From the NCBI GenBank assembly GCA_017519885.1, contig JAFWRO010000051.1, positions 62,001 through 126,000 on the forward strand: DNA of 64,000 nucleotides. Direction: 5' to 3'. This document shows positions 9,072-18,550 of this stretch, one piece after another. The number at the start of each line of letters is the position of its first letter. Within the stretch, counting starts at the first letter, position 1. This DNA comes from Liminaster sp017519885. Lineage in GTDB: Bacteria > Bacteroidota > Bacteroidia > Bacteroidales > UBA3663. The notes under the pieces are model-generated. The model was not told the DNA's origin, did no database searches, and was given only the letters and a program-made list of their open reading frames with translations. The position numbers and the translations under genes are program-made.

Positions 9072-10346
9072 ATGGCACAAAAACAAGAACGTAACTGGGT
9101 TGCTATCATCACGATGTTCTTCATCTTCGGTATGATCAGCTTCGTTACCAACATGGCTGCCCCATTCGGCAATATCTGGGGCTTCAAGTACGAGTGGGCT
9201 GGCATGGCTGGCAACCTCATGAACTTCCTTGCTTACCTCTTCATGGGTATTCCTGCCGGCAACATGCTTATCAAGTTCGGCTACAAGAAGACCGCCCTCA
9301 TCGCCCTTGCCGTAGGTTTCATCGGTCTGGGCATCCAGTGGCTCTCCAGCAAAGTAGGCGCTGACGTAGCCGTCTGCGAAATCGCCGGACAGATTTGTTC
9401 GCTCAACCTCTTCATCTATCTCCTCGGCGCTTTGGTCTGCGGCTTCTGCGTATGCATGCTCAACACCGTGGTGAACCCTATGCTTAACCTCCTCGGTGGC
9501 GGTGGCAACTCGGGCAACCAGCTCATCCAGGCAGGTGGCACCATCAACTCGTTGACCGGCACCCTCACCCCCATGCTCGTCGGTGTGCTCATCGGCACAC
9601 TCACCAAGAACACCACGATGGCCGAAGTGTCGCCACTCGTCATCGCCGGTATGGTAATCTTCGCTGTTTCGTTCTGCATCATCTCGTTCGTCAAGATCGA
9701 AGAGCCACAAGGTGACCTTTCGAATGTGACCTACGAGCGTTCGCCTCTCGCATTCCGTCACTGTCTGCTTGGCATCATCGCCATCTTCTTCTATGTAGGC
9801 ATCGAGATCGGTGTGCCTAACGAGATGAATATGTGGATCAGCCGCCTCCCCTTCGAGGGCGCTGCTGCTGTGGCAGGATCCTTGGCTGCTGCCTACTGGT
9901 TCCTTATGCTCTGCGGACGTTTCCTTTCCACTATCATTTCTGGTAAGGTTTCTACCCGCACCCAGATGATTACTGTTTCGTCAGTAGCTATCCTCCTCCT
10001 GCTCTGTGCCATCTTCACAGGCAACATCAACATCTCGCTCTTCGGTGGCGAAGTACCTCTCTCTTGCCTCTTCATCTTCCTCTGCGGTCTCTGCACCTCC
10101 ATCATGTGGGGCGGCATCTTCAACCTCTCGACCGAAGGACTGGGCAAATATACGGCCAAGGCTTCGGGCCTCTTTATGACCATGGTCGTAGGTGGTGGTG
10201 TCATGCCATTCATTCAGGACAACCTCGTTCGTCCAGTTACCGGCTATCTCGGATCCTATTGGCTCATCATCGCTATGATTGCCTATATCCTCTTCTATAG
10301 CCTCTGGGGCAGCAAGAACGTCAACAAAGATATCAAGGTCGATTGA
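9072..10346 (+). CDS. MFS sugar:proton symporter, FucP/FHS-like
   Basis: 424 residues with twelve predicted membrane segments. It belongs to the fucose-galactose-glucose symporter branch: ISFVTNMAAPFGNIW in helix 1, NLMNFLAYLFMGIPAGNMLIKFGYKKT between helices 2 and 3, and the Asn/Gly-rich VVNPMLNLLGGGGNSGNQLIQ. Position in the operon suggests L-arabinose (or its oligosaccharide monomer) import across the inner membrane by H+ symport. The stop codon lies in the loop of a perfect 15-bp hairpin with a T tail, so transcription may end here in part. A second transporter gene of a different family follows directly. Confidence 0.88.
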   Translation: MAQKQERNWVAIITMFFIFGMISFVTNMAAPFGNIWGFKYEWAGMAGNLMNFLAYLFMGIPAGNMLIKFGYKKTALIALAVGFIGLGIQWLSSKVGADVAVCEIAGQICSLNLFIYLLGALVCGFCVCMLNTVVNPMLNLLGGGGNSGNQLIQAGGTINSLTGTLTPMLVGVLIGTLTKNTTMAEVSPLVIAGMVIFAVSFCIISFVKIEEPQGDLSNVTYERSPLAFRHCLLGIIAIFFYVGIEIGVPNEMNMWISRLPFEGAAAVAGSLAAAYWFLMLCGRFLSTIISGKVSTRTQMITVSSVAILLLLCAIFTGNINISLFGGEVPLSCLFIFLCGLCTSIMWGGIFNLSTEGLGKYTAKASGLFMTMVVGGGVMPFIQDNLVRPVTGYLGSYWLIIAMIAYILFYSLWGSKNVNKDIKVD

Positions 10347-10360
10347 CCTTGATATCTTTT
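10326..10360 (+). terminator. Intrinsic terminator overlapping the MFS stop codon
   Basis: AAAGATATCAAGGTC (10326-10340), loop GATT, GACCTTGATATCTTT (10345-10359), then T. The 15-bp stem is perfect and the stop codon TGA (10344-10346) spans loop and stem. It lies inside the arabinose block, between the two transporter genes. Confidence 0.8.
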
Positions 10361-10440
10361 CGGCCTATTGCTGAACCTATATCTGAAATTCTCGATTCAT
10401 AAACATACACATCTAAACATTTTTTATTTCTCATTTCAAA

Positions 10441-12378
10441 ATGGACGTTTTAACAGCGCTACAAAACAGTGGCTTCAAGACCATTGACTTTGTCATTTTG
10501 GTCATCTATCTTATTGTTTTGGTTAGCCTCGGTCTTTTCCTTAGCCGCAACAAAGATGGCAAGGAAAAGAGTGCTAACGACTACTTCCTGGCAGGCAACA
10601 CGCTCACATGGTGGGCCGTAGGTGCATCACTCATTGCCGCCAACATCTCTGCCGAGCAGTTCATCGGTATGTCTGGAACGGGCTTTGCCGACGGCATCGC
10701 CATTGCCGCTTACGAGGTCATGGCCGCCGTAACTCTTGTTGTGATTGGCAAGTTCCTCCTGCCCATCATGCTCAAGCAGCGTATCTTCACCATCCCGCAA
10801 TTCCTTCGCGAACGTTATAACGATGGTGTAGGTCTGGCATTCTCCATCCTCTGGCTCTTCCTCTACGTCTTCGTCAACCTCACCTCTGTGGCTTGGCTTG
10901 GCGCATTGGCTATCGAGCAGATTCTCGGTCTTCAGGGACTGGCTGTCGAGATCTTCGGCATCACCATCTCCATCCGTATGATCATCATCTTCCTGCTCTT
11001 CCTCATTGCTGGTATCTACTCCATTTACGGTGGTCTGGCTTCTGTAGCTTGGACCGACGTGATGCAGGTGACCTTCCTCGTGGGTGGCGGTCTCATCACA
11101 GCCTACTTCGCACTCCGTGAAATGGGTCTCGTGTTCGATACCGATGCACTCGGTGCCTTCAACAAGATCTACACCGACCTCACCACCGGCAATTATGCCC
11201 AGGATACACACTTCCACCTTGTCATCCGACAGTCGCACAATCCTGAAGCCTTTGCCAACGTTCCCGGCATCGCTGCCGTTGTGGGTGGCGTATGGTTGAC
11301 CAACTTGGGCTACTGGGGCTTCAACCAGTATATCATCCAGAAGGGTCTTGCAGCCAAGAATGTCGATGAGGCAAAGAAAGGTCTCGTCTTCGCAGGCTTC
11401 CTCAAGATCCTTATCCCATTCATCGTTGTGCTCCCCGGTATCTGTGCTTATTACATTGCCCAGAACCCAGAGACTTTCGCATCGATGAATCTCCAAGGCA
11501 AGATCAACATTCCTGACGATGCATATCCTTGGCTCATCCGCAACTTCACTCCTGTAGGCATCAAGGGTCTGTCGTTTGCTGCACTTACCGCTGCCATCAT
11601 CTCGTCTTTGGCTTCGATGTTCAACAGTACTTCTACCCTCTTCACCATGGATATCTACAAGAAGTATCTTGAACCAAAGGCCACCGACAAGAAGCTCGTC
11701 AACGTAGGTCGTCTGACCTCTGTAACTGCCCTCTTCATCGCTCTCTTCACCGTGAAGCCACTGCTTGGTGGTATTCCACAGGCTTTCCAGTACATCCAGG
11801 AGTATTCCGGCTTCATCTATCCTGGCATCATCACCGTCTTCGGTCTTGGTCTTCTCTGGAAGCGTGCCTCGTCTTTGGCCGCTGTCTGGACCGCCATCAT
11901 TACCATCCCGCTTGGCGTGCTCTTCAAGATCTTCCTGGGCGATGTGCCCTTCCAGTTCCGTGCCGGCTACATCTTCATCATCCTCGTCAGCTTCTTCATC
12001 ATCATGTCGCTGCTCGACAAGAAGTATGTTCATGCCGAGGAGCCCGCTGCTGTTGACAAGACAATGATGAAGCGTTGGGCTCAGATTCTTGGTGGCCTTG
12101 GCATCATTATGATCATCACGGCTATCATCGTGGTTTGCATGGGCAATGCTACCGAGCTCACCACTTATCTGAACGACATCGGCTTCCAGGCATTCATCTT
12201 CTTCGGCGTACTCGTTGGCTGCAACGGTGTATGGCTTTGGAGCAATGCTACCAGTTCGAAGAAGGATCCGAAGGCGCTTCCTATCGACCTTGGCATCTTC
12301 ACTACTACTCGTGGCTATACCTGGGGCACTATTTGCATCTGCGTCATCACACTAATCCTTTACGCCGTATTGTGGTAA
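10441..12378 (+). CDS. Sodium:solute symporter (SSS/SGLT family), probable arabinose transporter
   Basis: 645 residues, about fourteen membrane segments. Recognisable SSS features: NDYFLAGNTLTWWAVGASLIAANISAEQFIGMSGTG (helix 1-2), YSIYGGLASVAWTDVMQ (helix 5-6 sodium-site region) and GFLKILIPFIVVLPGICAY, with SSLASMFNSTSTLFTMDIYKKY (helix 8). These transporters couple sugar uptake to sodium. Sitting between the MFS symporter and araD, it most likely brings in L-arabinose. Carrying an H+ and an Na+ coupled carrier in one block could give uptake under different ion conditions. No obvious promoter box precedes it. A hairpin follows. Confidence 0.88.
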   Translation: MDVLTALQNSGFKTIDFVILVIYLIVLVSLGLFLSRNKDGKEKSANDYFLAGNTLTWWAVGASLIAANISAEQFIGMSGTGFADGIAIAAYEVMAAVTLVVIGKFLLPIMLKQRIFTIPQFLRERYNDGVGLAFSILWLFLYVFVNLTSVAWLGALAIEQILGLQGLAVEIFGITISIRMIIIFLLFLIAGIYSIYGGLASVAWTDVMQVTFLVGGGLITAYFALREMGLVFDTDALGAFNKIYTDLTTGNYAQDTHFHLVIRQSHNPEAFANVPGIAAVVGGVWLTNLGYWGFNQYIIQKGLAAKNVDEAKKGLVFAGFLKILIPFIVVLPGICAYYIAQNPETFASMNLQGKINIPDDAYPWLIRNFTPVGIKGLSFAALTAAIISSLASMFNSTSTLFTMDIYKKYLEPKATDKKLVNVGRLTSVTALFIALFTVKPLLGGIPQAFQYIQEYSGFIYPGIITVFGLGLLWKRASSLAAVWTAIITIPLGVLFKIFLGDVPFQFRAGYIFIILVSFFIIMSLLDKKYVHAEEPAAVDKTMMKRWAQILGGLGIIMIITAIIVVCMGNATELTTYLNDIGFQAFIFFGVLVGCNGVWLWSNATSSKKDPKALPIDLGIFTTTRGYTWGTICICVITLILYAVLW

Positions 12379-12386
12379 ATTAACGT

Positions 12387-12427
12387 AAGGGAGTGAAAGG
12401 AACATCCGTCCCTTTTACTCCCTTTTA
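12387..12427 (+). terminator. Terminator-like hairpin between the SSS gene and araD
   Basis: AAGGGAGTGAAAGG (12387-12400) pairs with CCTTTTACTCCCTT (12411-12424) with one imperfect pair, followed by TT. It could attenuate read-through from the transporters into araDAB. Confidence 0.7.
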
Positions 12428-12465
12428 ACTCTCTTTAAACACCATTATTACTACCTTTAAAAATT

Positions 12466-13170
12466 ATGCTTGAAGAATTAAAGAAACAAGTATTTGAAGC
12501 CAACATGGAACTTGTCCGCCAGGGTCTCGTTATCTACACCTGGGGCAATGTATCCGGCATCGATCGTGAAAAAGGCCTCGTCGTCATCAAGCCATCGGGC
12601 GTTGACTACGATGTCATGAAAGTGGAAGACATGGTTGTCGTCGATCTTGAGACCGGCAAGGTTGTTGAAGGCGACCTCAATCCATCGAGCGACACACCTA
12701 CTCATCTCGTCCTCTATCGCGCATTCCCCAACATCAAGGGCGTCGTACACACACACTCAACCTATGCCACCGCCTTTGCACAGGCTGGTTGCGACATTCC
12801 AAACATCGGCACTACTCACGCCGACTATTTCTACAAGGACATTCCTTGCACCGATGACATGACAGCCCGTCAGATGGCTGAATACGAGAAGGAGACTGGC
12901 GTAGTTATTGTCAACAAGTTCCAGCAGCTCGGCATCAATCCCGACCACACACCCGCTGTGCTTGTCAAGAACCATGGCCCATTCTCATGGGGCACATCAC
13001 CTGCCAACGCAGTCTATAACGCCAAGGTTATGGAGCAGTGCGCCAAAATGGCTTTCGTCAGCTTCAGTGTCAATCCCAACACCACTATGAACCCACTTCT
13101 CGTCGAGAAGCACTATATGCGCAAGCATGGTCCCAATGCCTATTATGGCCAAAAGGGACAGAAGCATTAA
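12466..13170 (+). CDS. araD: L-ribulose-5-phosphate 4-epimerase
   Basis: 234 residues, the usual AraD length. Class II aldolase/epimerase fold: TWGNVSGIDREKGLVVIKPSGVDYD (25-49), then NPSSDTPTHL (Asp76), and the zinc ligands His95 and His97 in VVHTHSTYATAF with His170 in LVKNHGPFSWG; GTTHADYF carries further active-site residues. These positions match the well-studied enterobacterial enzyme. It converts L-ribulose 5-phosphate to D-xylulose 5-phosphate, the last step of arabinose breakdown before the pentose phosphate pathway. araA begins 32 nt downstream, araB follows. Confidence 0.96.
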   Translation: MLEELKKQVFEANMELVRQGLVIYTWGNVSGIDREKGLVVIKPSGVDYDVMKVEDMVVVDLETGKVVEGDLNPSSDTPTHLVLYRAFPNIKGVVHTHSTYATAFAQAGCDIPNIGTTHADYFYKDIPCTDDMTARQMAEYEKETGVVIVNKFQQLGINPDHTPAVLVKNHGPFSWGTSPANAVYNAKVMEQCAKMAFVSFSVNPNTTMNPLLVEKHYMRKHGPNAYYGQKGQKH

Positions 13171-13202
13171 TCAATTAACAATTAATAATCTACAACTATC
13201 TT

Positions 13203-14747
13203 ATGGCTTTTGAAAATCTCGAACTCTGGTGGATTACCGGAGCACAATTACTATACGGCGGTGAAACCGTCAAGATCGTCGATGGACACTCAAAGGAAAT
13301 GGTTGCCGGCCTCAACGAGTCAGGTATCATCCCTATCAAGGTTGTATATAAAGGCACTGCCAATTCCGACAAGGAGGTAGCCGCCATCATGAAGGCTGCC
13401 AACAACGATGAGAAGTGCGTAGGCCTCATCACCTGGATGCACACCTTCTCTCCTGCCAAGATGTGGATTCATGGCTTGCAGCAGCTCAACAAGCCTATGC
13501 TGCACTTCCACACCCAGTACAACCAGGAGATTCCTTGGGATACCATGGACATGGACTTCATGAACCTCAATCAGTCGGCACATGGTGACCGTGAGTTCGG
13601 CCACATCTGCGCCCGTCTCCGCAAGCCTCGCAAGGTCGTTGCCGGCTATTGGAAGGATCCGAAAGTACAGGAGCACATCGCCATTTGGGCACGCGTTGCC
13701 GCTGCTGTGGCTGATGCCAAGGATATGCTTATCGTCCGTTTCGGCGATCAGATGAACAACGTAGCCGTTACTGATGGCGACAAGGTAGCTGCTGAGCAGG
13801 TTCTCGGTTATCATGTTGACTATTGCACCGTCAGCGAACTCATGGGCTACTGGAAGAAGGTCAAGGACGCCGACGTCGATGCCCTCGTTGAGGAGTACAA
13901 CAAGAAATATACCATCGTTCCCTGCGAGGCAGGCGAAGAGATTGGCAAGAAGAAGATCTGGAACGCAGCCAAGGCTGAGCTTGCCCTCCGTGCCATCCTC
14001 AAGGCCAAGGGCGCCAAGGGCTTCACCACCAACTTCGACGACCTCGGCAGCTGGGATGATCCCGACAGCGAAGGTTTCGTAGGCTTCGACCAGATTCCTG
14101 GCCTCGCTTCTCAGCGTCTGATGGAGGAAGGCTATGGCTTCGGTGCCGAAGGCGACTGGAAGTCTGCCGCCCTCTACCGCACCGTTTGGTATATGACCCA
14201 AGGTCTTCCCAAGGGATGCTCGTTCCTTGAGGACTATACCCTCCACTTCGACGGCGAGAAGAGCGCTATCCTCCAGAGCCATATGCTCGAGGTTTGTCCG
14301 AAGATTGCTGTTAAGGATGAGCCCATTCGTCTTGAGGTTCACTTCCTCGGCATCGGTGTTCGCAAGCAGCAGACCGCCCGCCTCGTCTTCAACTCGCAGA
14401 CAGGCTATGGCGTTACCGCTACTGTAGTCGATATGGGCAATCGCTTCCGTCTCATCGTCAATGACGTGGACTGCATCAAGCCCAAGCAGCTTCCCAAGCT
14501 TCCTGTGGCAAATGCACTTTGGATTCCACAGCCTAACTTCGAGGTTGGTGCAGGTGGCTGGATCCTCTGTGGTGGCACCCATCACTCCATCATGTCCTAC
14601 GACATCACGCCTGAATATTGGGAGGATTATGCCGAAATGCTCGACATCGAGTATGTTCACATCGACAAGAACACCACCCTTGAGTCCCTCAAGAAGGATC
14701 TCCGTATGAACGAGGTATATTATCTGCTCAACAAGGCACTTAGATAA
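13203..14747 (+). CDS. araA: L-arabinose isomerase
   Basis: 514 residues. Conserved motifs: ELWWITGAQLLYG at the N-terminus, TWMHTFSPAKMWI, the metal-binding segment YGFGAEGDWK (Glu316), FLEDYTLHF (Glu343), SHMLEVCP (His360) and GGTHHSIMS (His460/461). These correspond to the four manganese ligands of bacterial AraA. It isomerises L-arabinose to L-ribulose. The gene lies between araD and araB with short AT-rich gaps, so the three are probably co-transcribed. The order araD-araA-araB differs from enterobacteria. No arabinose regulator gene lies nearby. Confidence 0.97.
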   Translation: MAFENLELWWITGAQLLYGGETVKIVDGHSKEMVAGLNESGIIPIKVVYKGTANSDKEVAAIMKAANNDEKCVGLITWMHTFSPAKMWIHGLQQLNKPMLHFHTQYNQEIPWDTMDMDFMNLNQSAHGDREFGHICARLRKPRKVVAGYWKDPKVQEHIAIWARVAAAVADAKDMLIVRFGDQMNNVAVTDGDKVAAEQVLGYHVDYCTVSELMGYWKKVKDADVDALVEEYNKKYTIVPCEAGEEIGKKKIWNAAKAELALRAILKAKGAKGFTTNFDDLGSWDDPDSEGFVGFDQIPGLASQRLMEEGYGFGAEGDWKSAALYRTVWYMTQGLPKGCSFLEDYTLHFDGEKSAILQSHMLEVCPKIAVKDEPIRLEVHFLGIGVRKQQTARLVFNSQTGYGVTATVVDMGNRFRLIVNDVDCIKPKQLPKLPVANALWIPQPNFEVGAGGWILCGGTHHSIMSYDITPEYWEDYAEMLDIEYVHIDKNTTLESLKKDLRMNEVYYLLNKALR

Positions 14748-14791
14748 GAAATTAAATTGTTATTTGTTAATTATTTATTGTTAATTGAACA

Positions 14792-16423
14792 ATGACAGCA
14801 AGACAAACCATCGAATCCGGCAAAGCCATCCTCGGCATCGAGTTCGGCTCAACCCGCATCAAGGCCGTCCTCATCGACCAGGAGAACAAGCCCATCGCAC
14901 AGGGCAGTCACGAGTGGGAGAACCAGCTCGTCGATGGACTCTGGACCTATAGCACCGAAGCCATCTGGTACGGTGTCGAGGACTGCTATGCAGACCTTCG
15001 CCGCAACGTCAAGAGAGAATACGACTGCGAAATCGAGCAACTTGCCTCCATCGGCATCAGTGCCATGATGCACGGCTATATGGCCTTTGGCCCCAATGGC
15101 AAAGCCACCCGCTGGGCACCTGTTTCCGAGAGTGAGAAGATTCTCGCACCTTTCCGCACCTGGCGCAACACCAACACCGGCAAGGCTGCTGCCGAGCTCA
15201 GCAAGCTCTTCAACTACAACATCCCGCTCCGTTGGAGCATTTCTCACCTCTATCAGGCCATCCTGAACGGCGAAGAGCATGTTAAGGACATAACCTATCT
15301 CACCACCCTCGCCGGCTACATTCACTGGCGTCTCACCGACAAGAAGGTCCTCGGTATCGGCGATGCTTCGGGTATGATTCCCGTCGATCCCAACACCAAG
15401 ACCTACAACGCCGAGATGGTACGCAAGTTCAACGAGCTCGTAGCTCCTTACGGCTTCCCCTGGAAGCTCGAGGATATTCTGCCAGAATGCCTCGTAGCAG
15501 GTCAGGATGCTGGCGTGCTCACCGAGCATGGCGCACAGCGCCTCGACGTGTCTGGTCACCTCAAGGGCGGCTGCCCACTCTGTCCTCCTGAAGGCGATGC
15601 CGGCACCGGTATGACCGCAACCAATAGCGTAAAGGTTCGCACAGGTAACGTTTCTGCAGGCACTTCTTCGTTCTCGATGATCGTGCTTGAGAAGGACGTG
15701 ACGAAGCCCAACGAGATGATTGACATCGTCACCACTCCCGACGGCAATCTCGTCGCTATGGTACACTGCAACAACTGCACTTCTGACATCAACGCTTGGG
15801 TAAAGCTCTTCAAGGAGTATCAGGAACTGCTCGGCGTTAAGGTCGATATGAACGAAGTGTATGCCAAGCTCTACAACCACGCCCTCACCGGCGATGTTGA
15901 CTGCGGTGGCGTTATCTCCTACAACTTCATTTCCGGCGAGCCTGTTGCCGGCCTCACCGATGGTGGCCGTCCGCTCGTAATGCGTTCGCCCAACGACCGC
16001 TTTAACCTTGCCAACTTCATGCGCGCCAACCTCTATGCCACCATCGCCGTGCTCAAGCTCGGCAACGACGTGCTCTTCAAGGAGGAGAATGTCAAGGTCG
16101 ATCGCATCACAGGCCATGGCGGTCTCTTCAAGACCCCAGGCGTAGGTCAGAAGGTTCTCGCTGCTGCCCTCAATTCACCAATCTCTGTGATGGAGACAGC
16201 AGGCGAAGGTGGTGCATGGGGTATCGCCCTCCTTGCCGCTTACCTTGTCAACAATCCTGACAAGCTCAATCTTGCCGACTACCTCGAGAAGGTTGTCTTT
16301 GCAGGCAATACGGGCATCGAGATTGCACCCGAACCCGCCGACGTCGAAGGCTTCAACCGTTACATCGAGACCTATAAGGCCTGCATCCCCGTCGATCAGG
16401 CTGCCGTGGAGTACAAGAAGTAA
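14792..16423 (+). CDS. araB: L-ribulokinase (FGGY family), Bacteroidetes type
   Basis: 543 residues. FGGY-family carbohydrate kinase: phosphate 1 motif ILGIEFGSTRIKAVLID near residue 15, SIGISAMMHGYMAFGPNG, LAPFRTWRNTNT with the Trp-Arg typical of ribulokinases, IGDASGMIPVD, and the C-terminal ATP-binding part with GHGGLFKTPGVGQKVLAAAL and AGEGGAWGIALLAAY. It phosphorylates L-ribulose at C5. It ends the arabinose block, followed by a strong terminator. An AT-rich TTAATT-type spacer separates it from araA. Other FGGY pentulokinases are the only realistic alternative, and context decides for araB. Confidence 0.94.
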   Translation: MTARQTIESGKAILGIEFGSTRIKAVLIDQENKPIAQGSHEWENQLVDGLWTYSTEAIWYGVEDCYADLRRNVKREYDCEIEQLASIGISAMMHGYMAFGPNGKATRWAPVSESEKILAPFRTWRNTNTGKAAAELSKLFNYNIPLRWSISHLYQAILNGEEHVKDITYLTTLAGYIHWRLTDKKVLGIGDASGMIPVDPNTKTYNAEMVRKFNELVAPYGFPWKLEDILPECLVAGQDAGVLTEHGAQRLDVSGHLKGGCPLCPPEGDAGTGMTATNSVKVRTGNVSAGTSSFSMIVLEKDVTKPNEMIDIVTTPDGNLVAMVHCNNCTSDINAWVKLFKEYQELLGVKVDMNEVYAKLYNHALTGDVDCGGVISYNFISGEPVAGLTDGGRPLVMRSPNDRFNLANFMRANLYATIAVLKLGNDVLFKEENVKVDRITGHGGLFKTPGVGQKVLAAALNSPISVMETAGEGGAWGIALLAAYLVNNPDKLNLADYLEKVVFAGNTGIEIAPEPADVEGFNRYIETYKACIPVDQAAVEYKK

Positions 16424-16450
16424 TAAAAGCTATCGTACACCTGTAAATAA

Positions 16451-16490
16451 AATCGGGACGCGTCGTTTGGCGCGTCCCGATTATTATATT
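16451..16490. terminator. Terminator after araB, shared with the GH35 gene
   Basis: A perfect 12-bp stem, AATCGGGACGCG (16451-16462) with CGCGTCCCGATT (16471-16482), followed by ATTATATT. On the minus strand it lies just past the GH35 stop codon, so it serves both convergent units. Confidence 0.88.
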
Positions 16491-16502
16491 ATATAAATGT
16501 GT

Positions 16503-18536
16503 CTAATAAGCCTGTGTGATGCCCACAACCTTAACACTAAGCACCTCCTCTCCCACTTCGACATTCGCCTCACGTGGGAAATAGATGGGCATATCCTTTT
16601 GAATCGGGAGGATACGCAGTTCGAGCGAAGAGCAATCGGCAGGCAAGCGCCATAAACCATAGACAAACGGGCGACCATTGTAGAAATTGTCATCAATGAG
16701 CTTCCCGTCGGCATAAAGCCTTGCTACGTCACCACGATAATCAATGCGAAGCAGCTGCTGTTCCTGCTGGGTGAAATCTCCTGCAATATCAATTCGATAT
16801 ACTGCGGCATTATCAAAGTCTTCATCCGATGGCTCTTCGGCTGCCTTGTTCACACCGATCGTGATGGTGCGCAAGGGGCCAGCATCCTTTATCTTCTTCA
16901 CCGTGACAGTCGGCACATTGTTCACTTCGTTCGGCGACGAGGTCAGGAACAAATGTTCTGCCTCTTGACTGCTCAGTAGATAAATATTCCCATAGACGGG
17001 CGTTTCGGTTCCTTTGGCGTTCAATCCACGCAGCACTTTCCCATTCTGCAATGCTATCACCGTTGGGATTCCTGCAATTTGCTCCATATAGATTTTTCCA
17101 TCGCGTTTTGCTATGAGCTGGGCAGTAGCATAGCGTATGCCATCGACATTGACGGGGAGAATGCACATCGCACCTGCCGGGATGGTCAGTCGAGGAAATT
17201 TCACTCCACAGACCTCCAGCTGCGCATTCTTCTTTGCCGACAGATTCTGCAGTCGCTCATAGTTGTTGATGAAAATGAATCCGCTGTCGCCCTGCGAGCG
17301 ATATGACCAGCGAAGTTGTGAGTCATCTCCCTTGGAAATATCCTGAGGCGAGGGGAATGCTGCCTCCATTGGGGCCAATGCTTCTCCCCAATCCCCCATG
17401 AAGAGGTGGAGTTTACGGAGCATGAAGTAGTGAGGATAATATTGTCCGAATTCTCCGAGTGGCGCCTGGAAGTCGTAAGTCTTGACCGGCAGATCGTTGT
17501 AATTGGTAGCCACCGTGCGCTGCATCTCATTCATCCAAGTCGAACCCTCGGGATTTGTTCCTCCATGATACATATAGTAGCCCAACAGATTCGAGCCGCT
17601 GCCCAACTTCACCAAGGCCATCGAATAGGCATCTTCCGGATAGAGATAGGGACGGCGGTGATAAGCAGTCATCATGCCACCTCCCAATTCACAGGTAAAA
17701 TAGGGATAAAGTTCATCACCTGCATTAAGTTTCTCGCTTTGTTCACCGAGTTGTTCGGTGGCTATGGCCGTCGACGACCGGAACGATTTGAAGTTAAAAG
17801 CCTTGTAGTAGTTGCCGGCAGTCTCTTCAATCGAACGTTCCCAGAAACCGTCAGCATAGTCGCCATAGAGCGGCAGCATCTCTCCATAAGGGATAGGCGA
17901 AGCCAGTTCCGGCCAGCCGGTACGAGTATAGAAAGGCAGATCGAAGCCAATCTTCTGGGCAATCCGTTTCAAGGCCATCAGATATGAACCGTGTCCACGA
18001 TATTCGTTGTCGAACTGGCAAGCCATCAGCGGACCACCGTCCTTCCATTGCAAACCCTGCATCTGAGTGAATATCTGTCGATAGAGACGCTCGACAAGCG
18101 ACAGGAAGACGGGATCTTCGGAGCGCGTTCTGCATCCTTTCTCAAACACCCAATCTGGAATGCCACCATTGCGTGCCTCTCCATGGCAGAATGGCCCTAC
18201 GCGCAGCACTACTGGCATCCCCTCTTCCTTGCATACTTCGATGAAGCTTCGCAGGTTGCGCTGTCCACTCCAGTCAAACACGCCCTCATGTTCCTCGACA
18301 TGATTCCAAAACACGTAGGTAGCAATGATGGTCACGCCGCCCTGCTTCATCTTCCGCACCTCGTCGGCCCACTCATTGGCAGGGACACGCGAATAGTGAA
18401 TCTCACCCATCACAGGGCACACTCTCTTGCCGTCAATCAGCAGACTCAGTTTGTCCCAGCGAACTTCGGGGACATCAGCCATCGCCGACGCATAGCAGCC
18501 CAGCAACAGCAGGATCATCAAAAAACACCTTTTCAT
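16503..18536 (-). CDS. Secreted beta-galactosidase, GH35
   Basis: 677 residues with a signal peptide (MKRCFLMILLLLGCYASAMA). The catalytic barrel comes first: GEIHYSRVPANEWADEVRKMK, TYVFWNHVEEHEGVFDW, GPFCHGEARNGGIPDW. The probable acid/base is Glu178 in CQFDNEYRG and the nucleophile Glu283 in TCELGGGM; TNPEGSTWMNE follows. C-terminal beta-sandwich domains complete it. GH35 enzymes remove terminal beta-galactose, for example from arabinogalactan side chains, which fits the GH51/GH97/ara neighbourhood. It lies 14 nt after a GT2 gene and shares its promoter, an odd pairing of a secreted hydrolase with a cytosolic glycosyltransferase. Confidence 0.92.
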   Translation of the reverse strand: MKRCFLMILLLLGCYASAMADVPEVRWDKLSLLIDGKRVCPVMGEIHYSRVPANEWADEVRKMKQGGVTIIATYVFWNHVEEHEGVFDWSGQRNLRSFIEVCKEEGMPVVLRVGPFCHGEARNGGIPDWVFEKGCRTRSEDPVFLSLVERLYRQIFTQMQGLQWKDGGPLMACQFDNEYRGHGSYLMALKRIAQKIGFDLPFYTRTGWPELASPIPYGEMLPLYGDYADGFWERSIEETAGNYYKAFNFKSFRSSTAIATEQLGEQSEKLNAGDELYPYFTCELGGGMMTAYHRRPYLYPEDAYSMALVKLGSGSNLLGYYMYHGGTNPEGSTWMNEMQRTVATNYNDLPVKTYDFQAPLGEFGQYYPHYFMLRKLHLFMGDWGEALAPMEAAFPSPQDISKGDDSQLRWSYRSQGDSGFIFINNYERLQNLSAKKNAQLEVCGVKFPRLTIPAGAMCILPVNVDGIRYATAQLIAKRDGKIYMEQIAGIPTVIALQNGKVLRGLNAKGTETPVYGNIYLLSSQEAEHLFLTSSPNEVNNVPTVTVKKIKDAGPLRTITIGVNKAAEEPSDEDFDNAAVYRIDIAGDFTQQEQQLLRIDYRGDVARLYADGKLIDDNFYNGRPFVYGLWRLPADCSSLELRILPIQKDMPIYFPREANVEVGEEVLSVKVVGITQAY

Positions 18537-18550
18537 AGTCGAAGTAAACT

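Noticed and set aside
10627..12033. 468-residue minus-strand frame across the SSS gene
   Set aside because: It is an acidic shadow of a clear 645-residue transporter gene. The same applies to the long antisense frames over araA, araB, thrS and the exporter genes.
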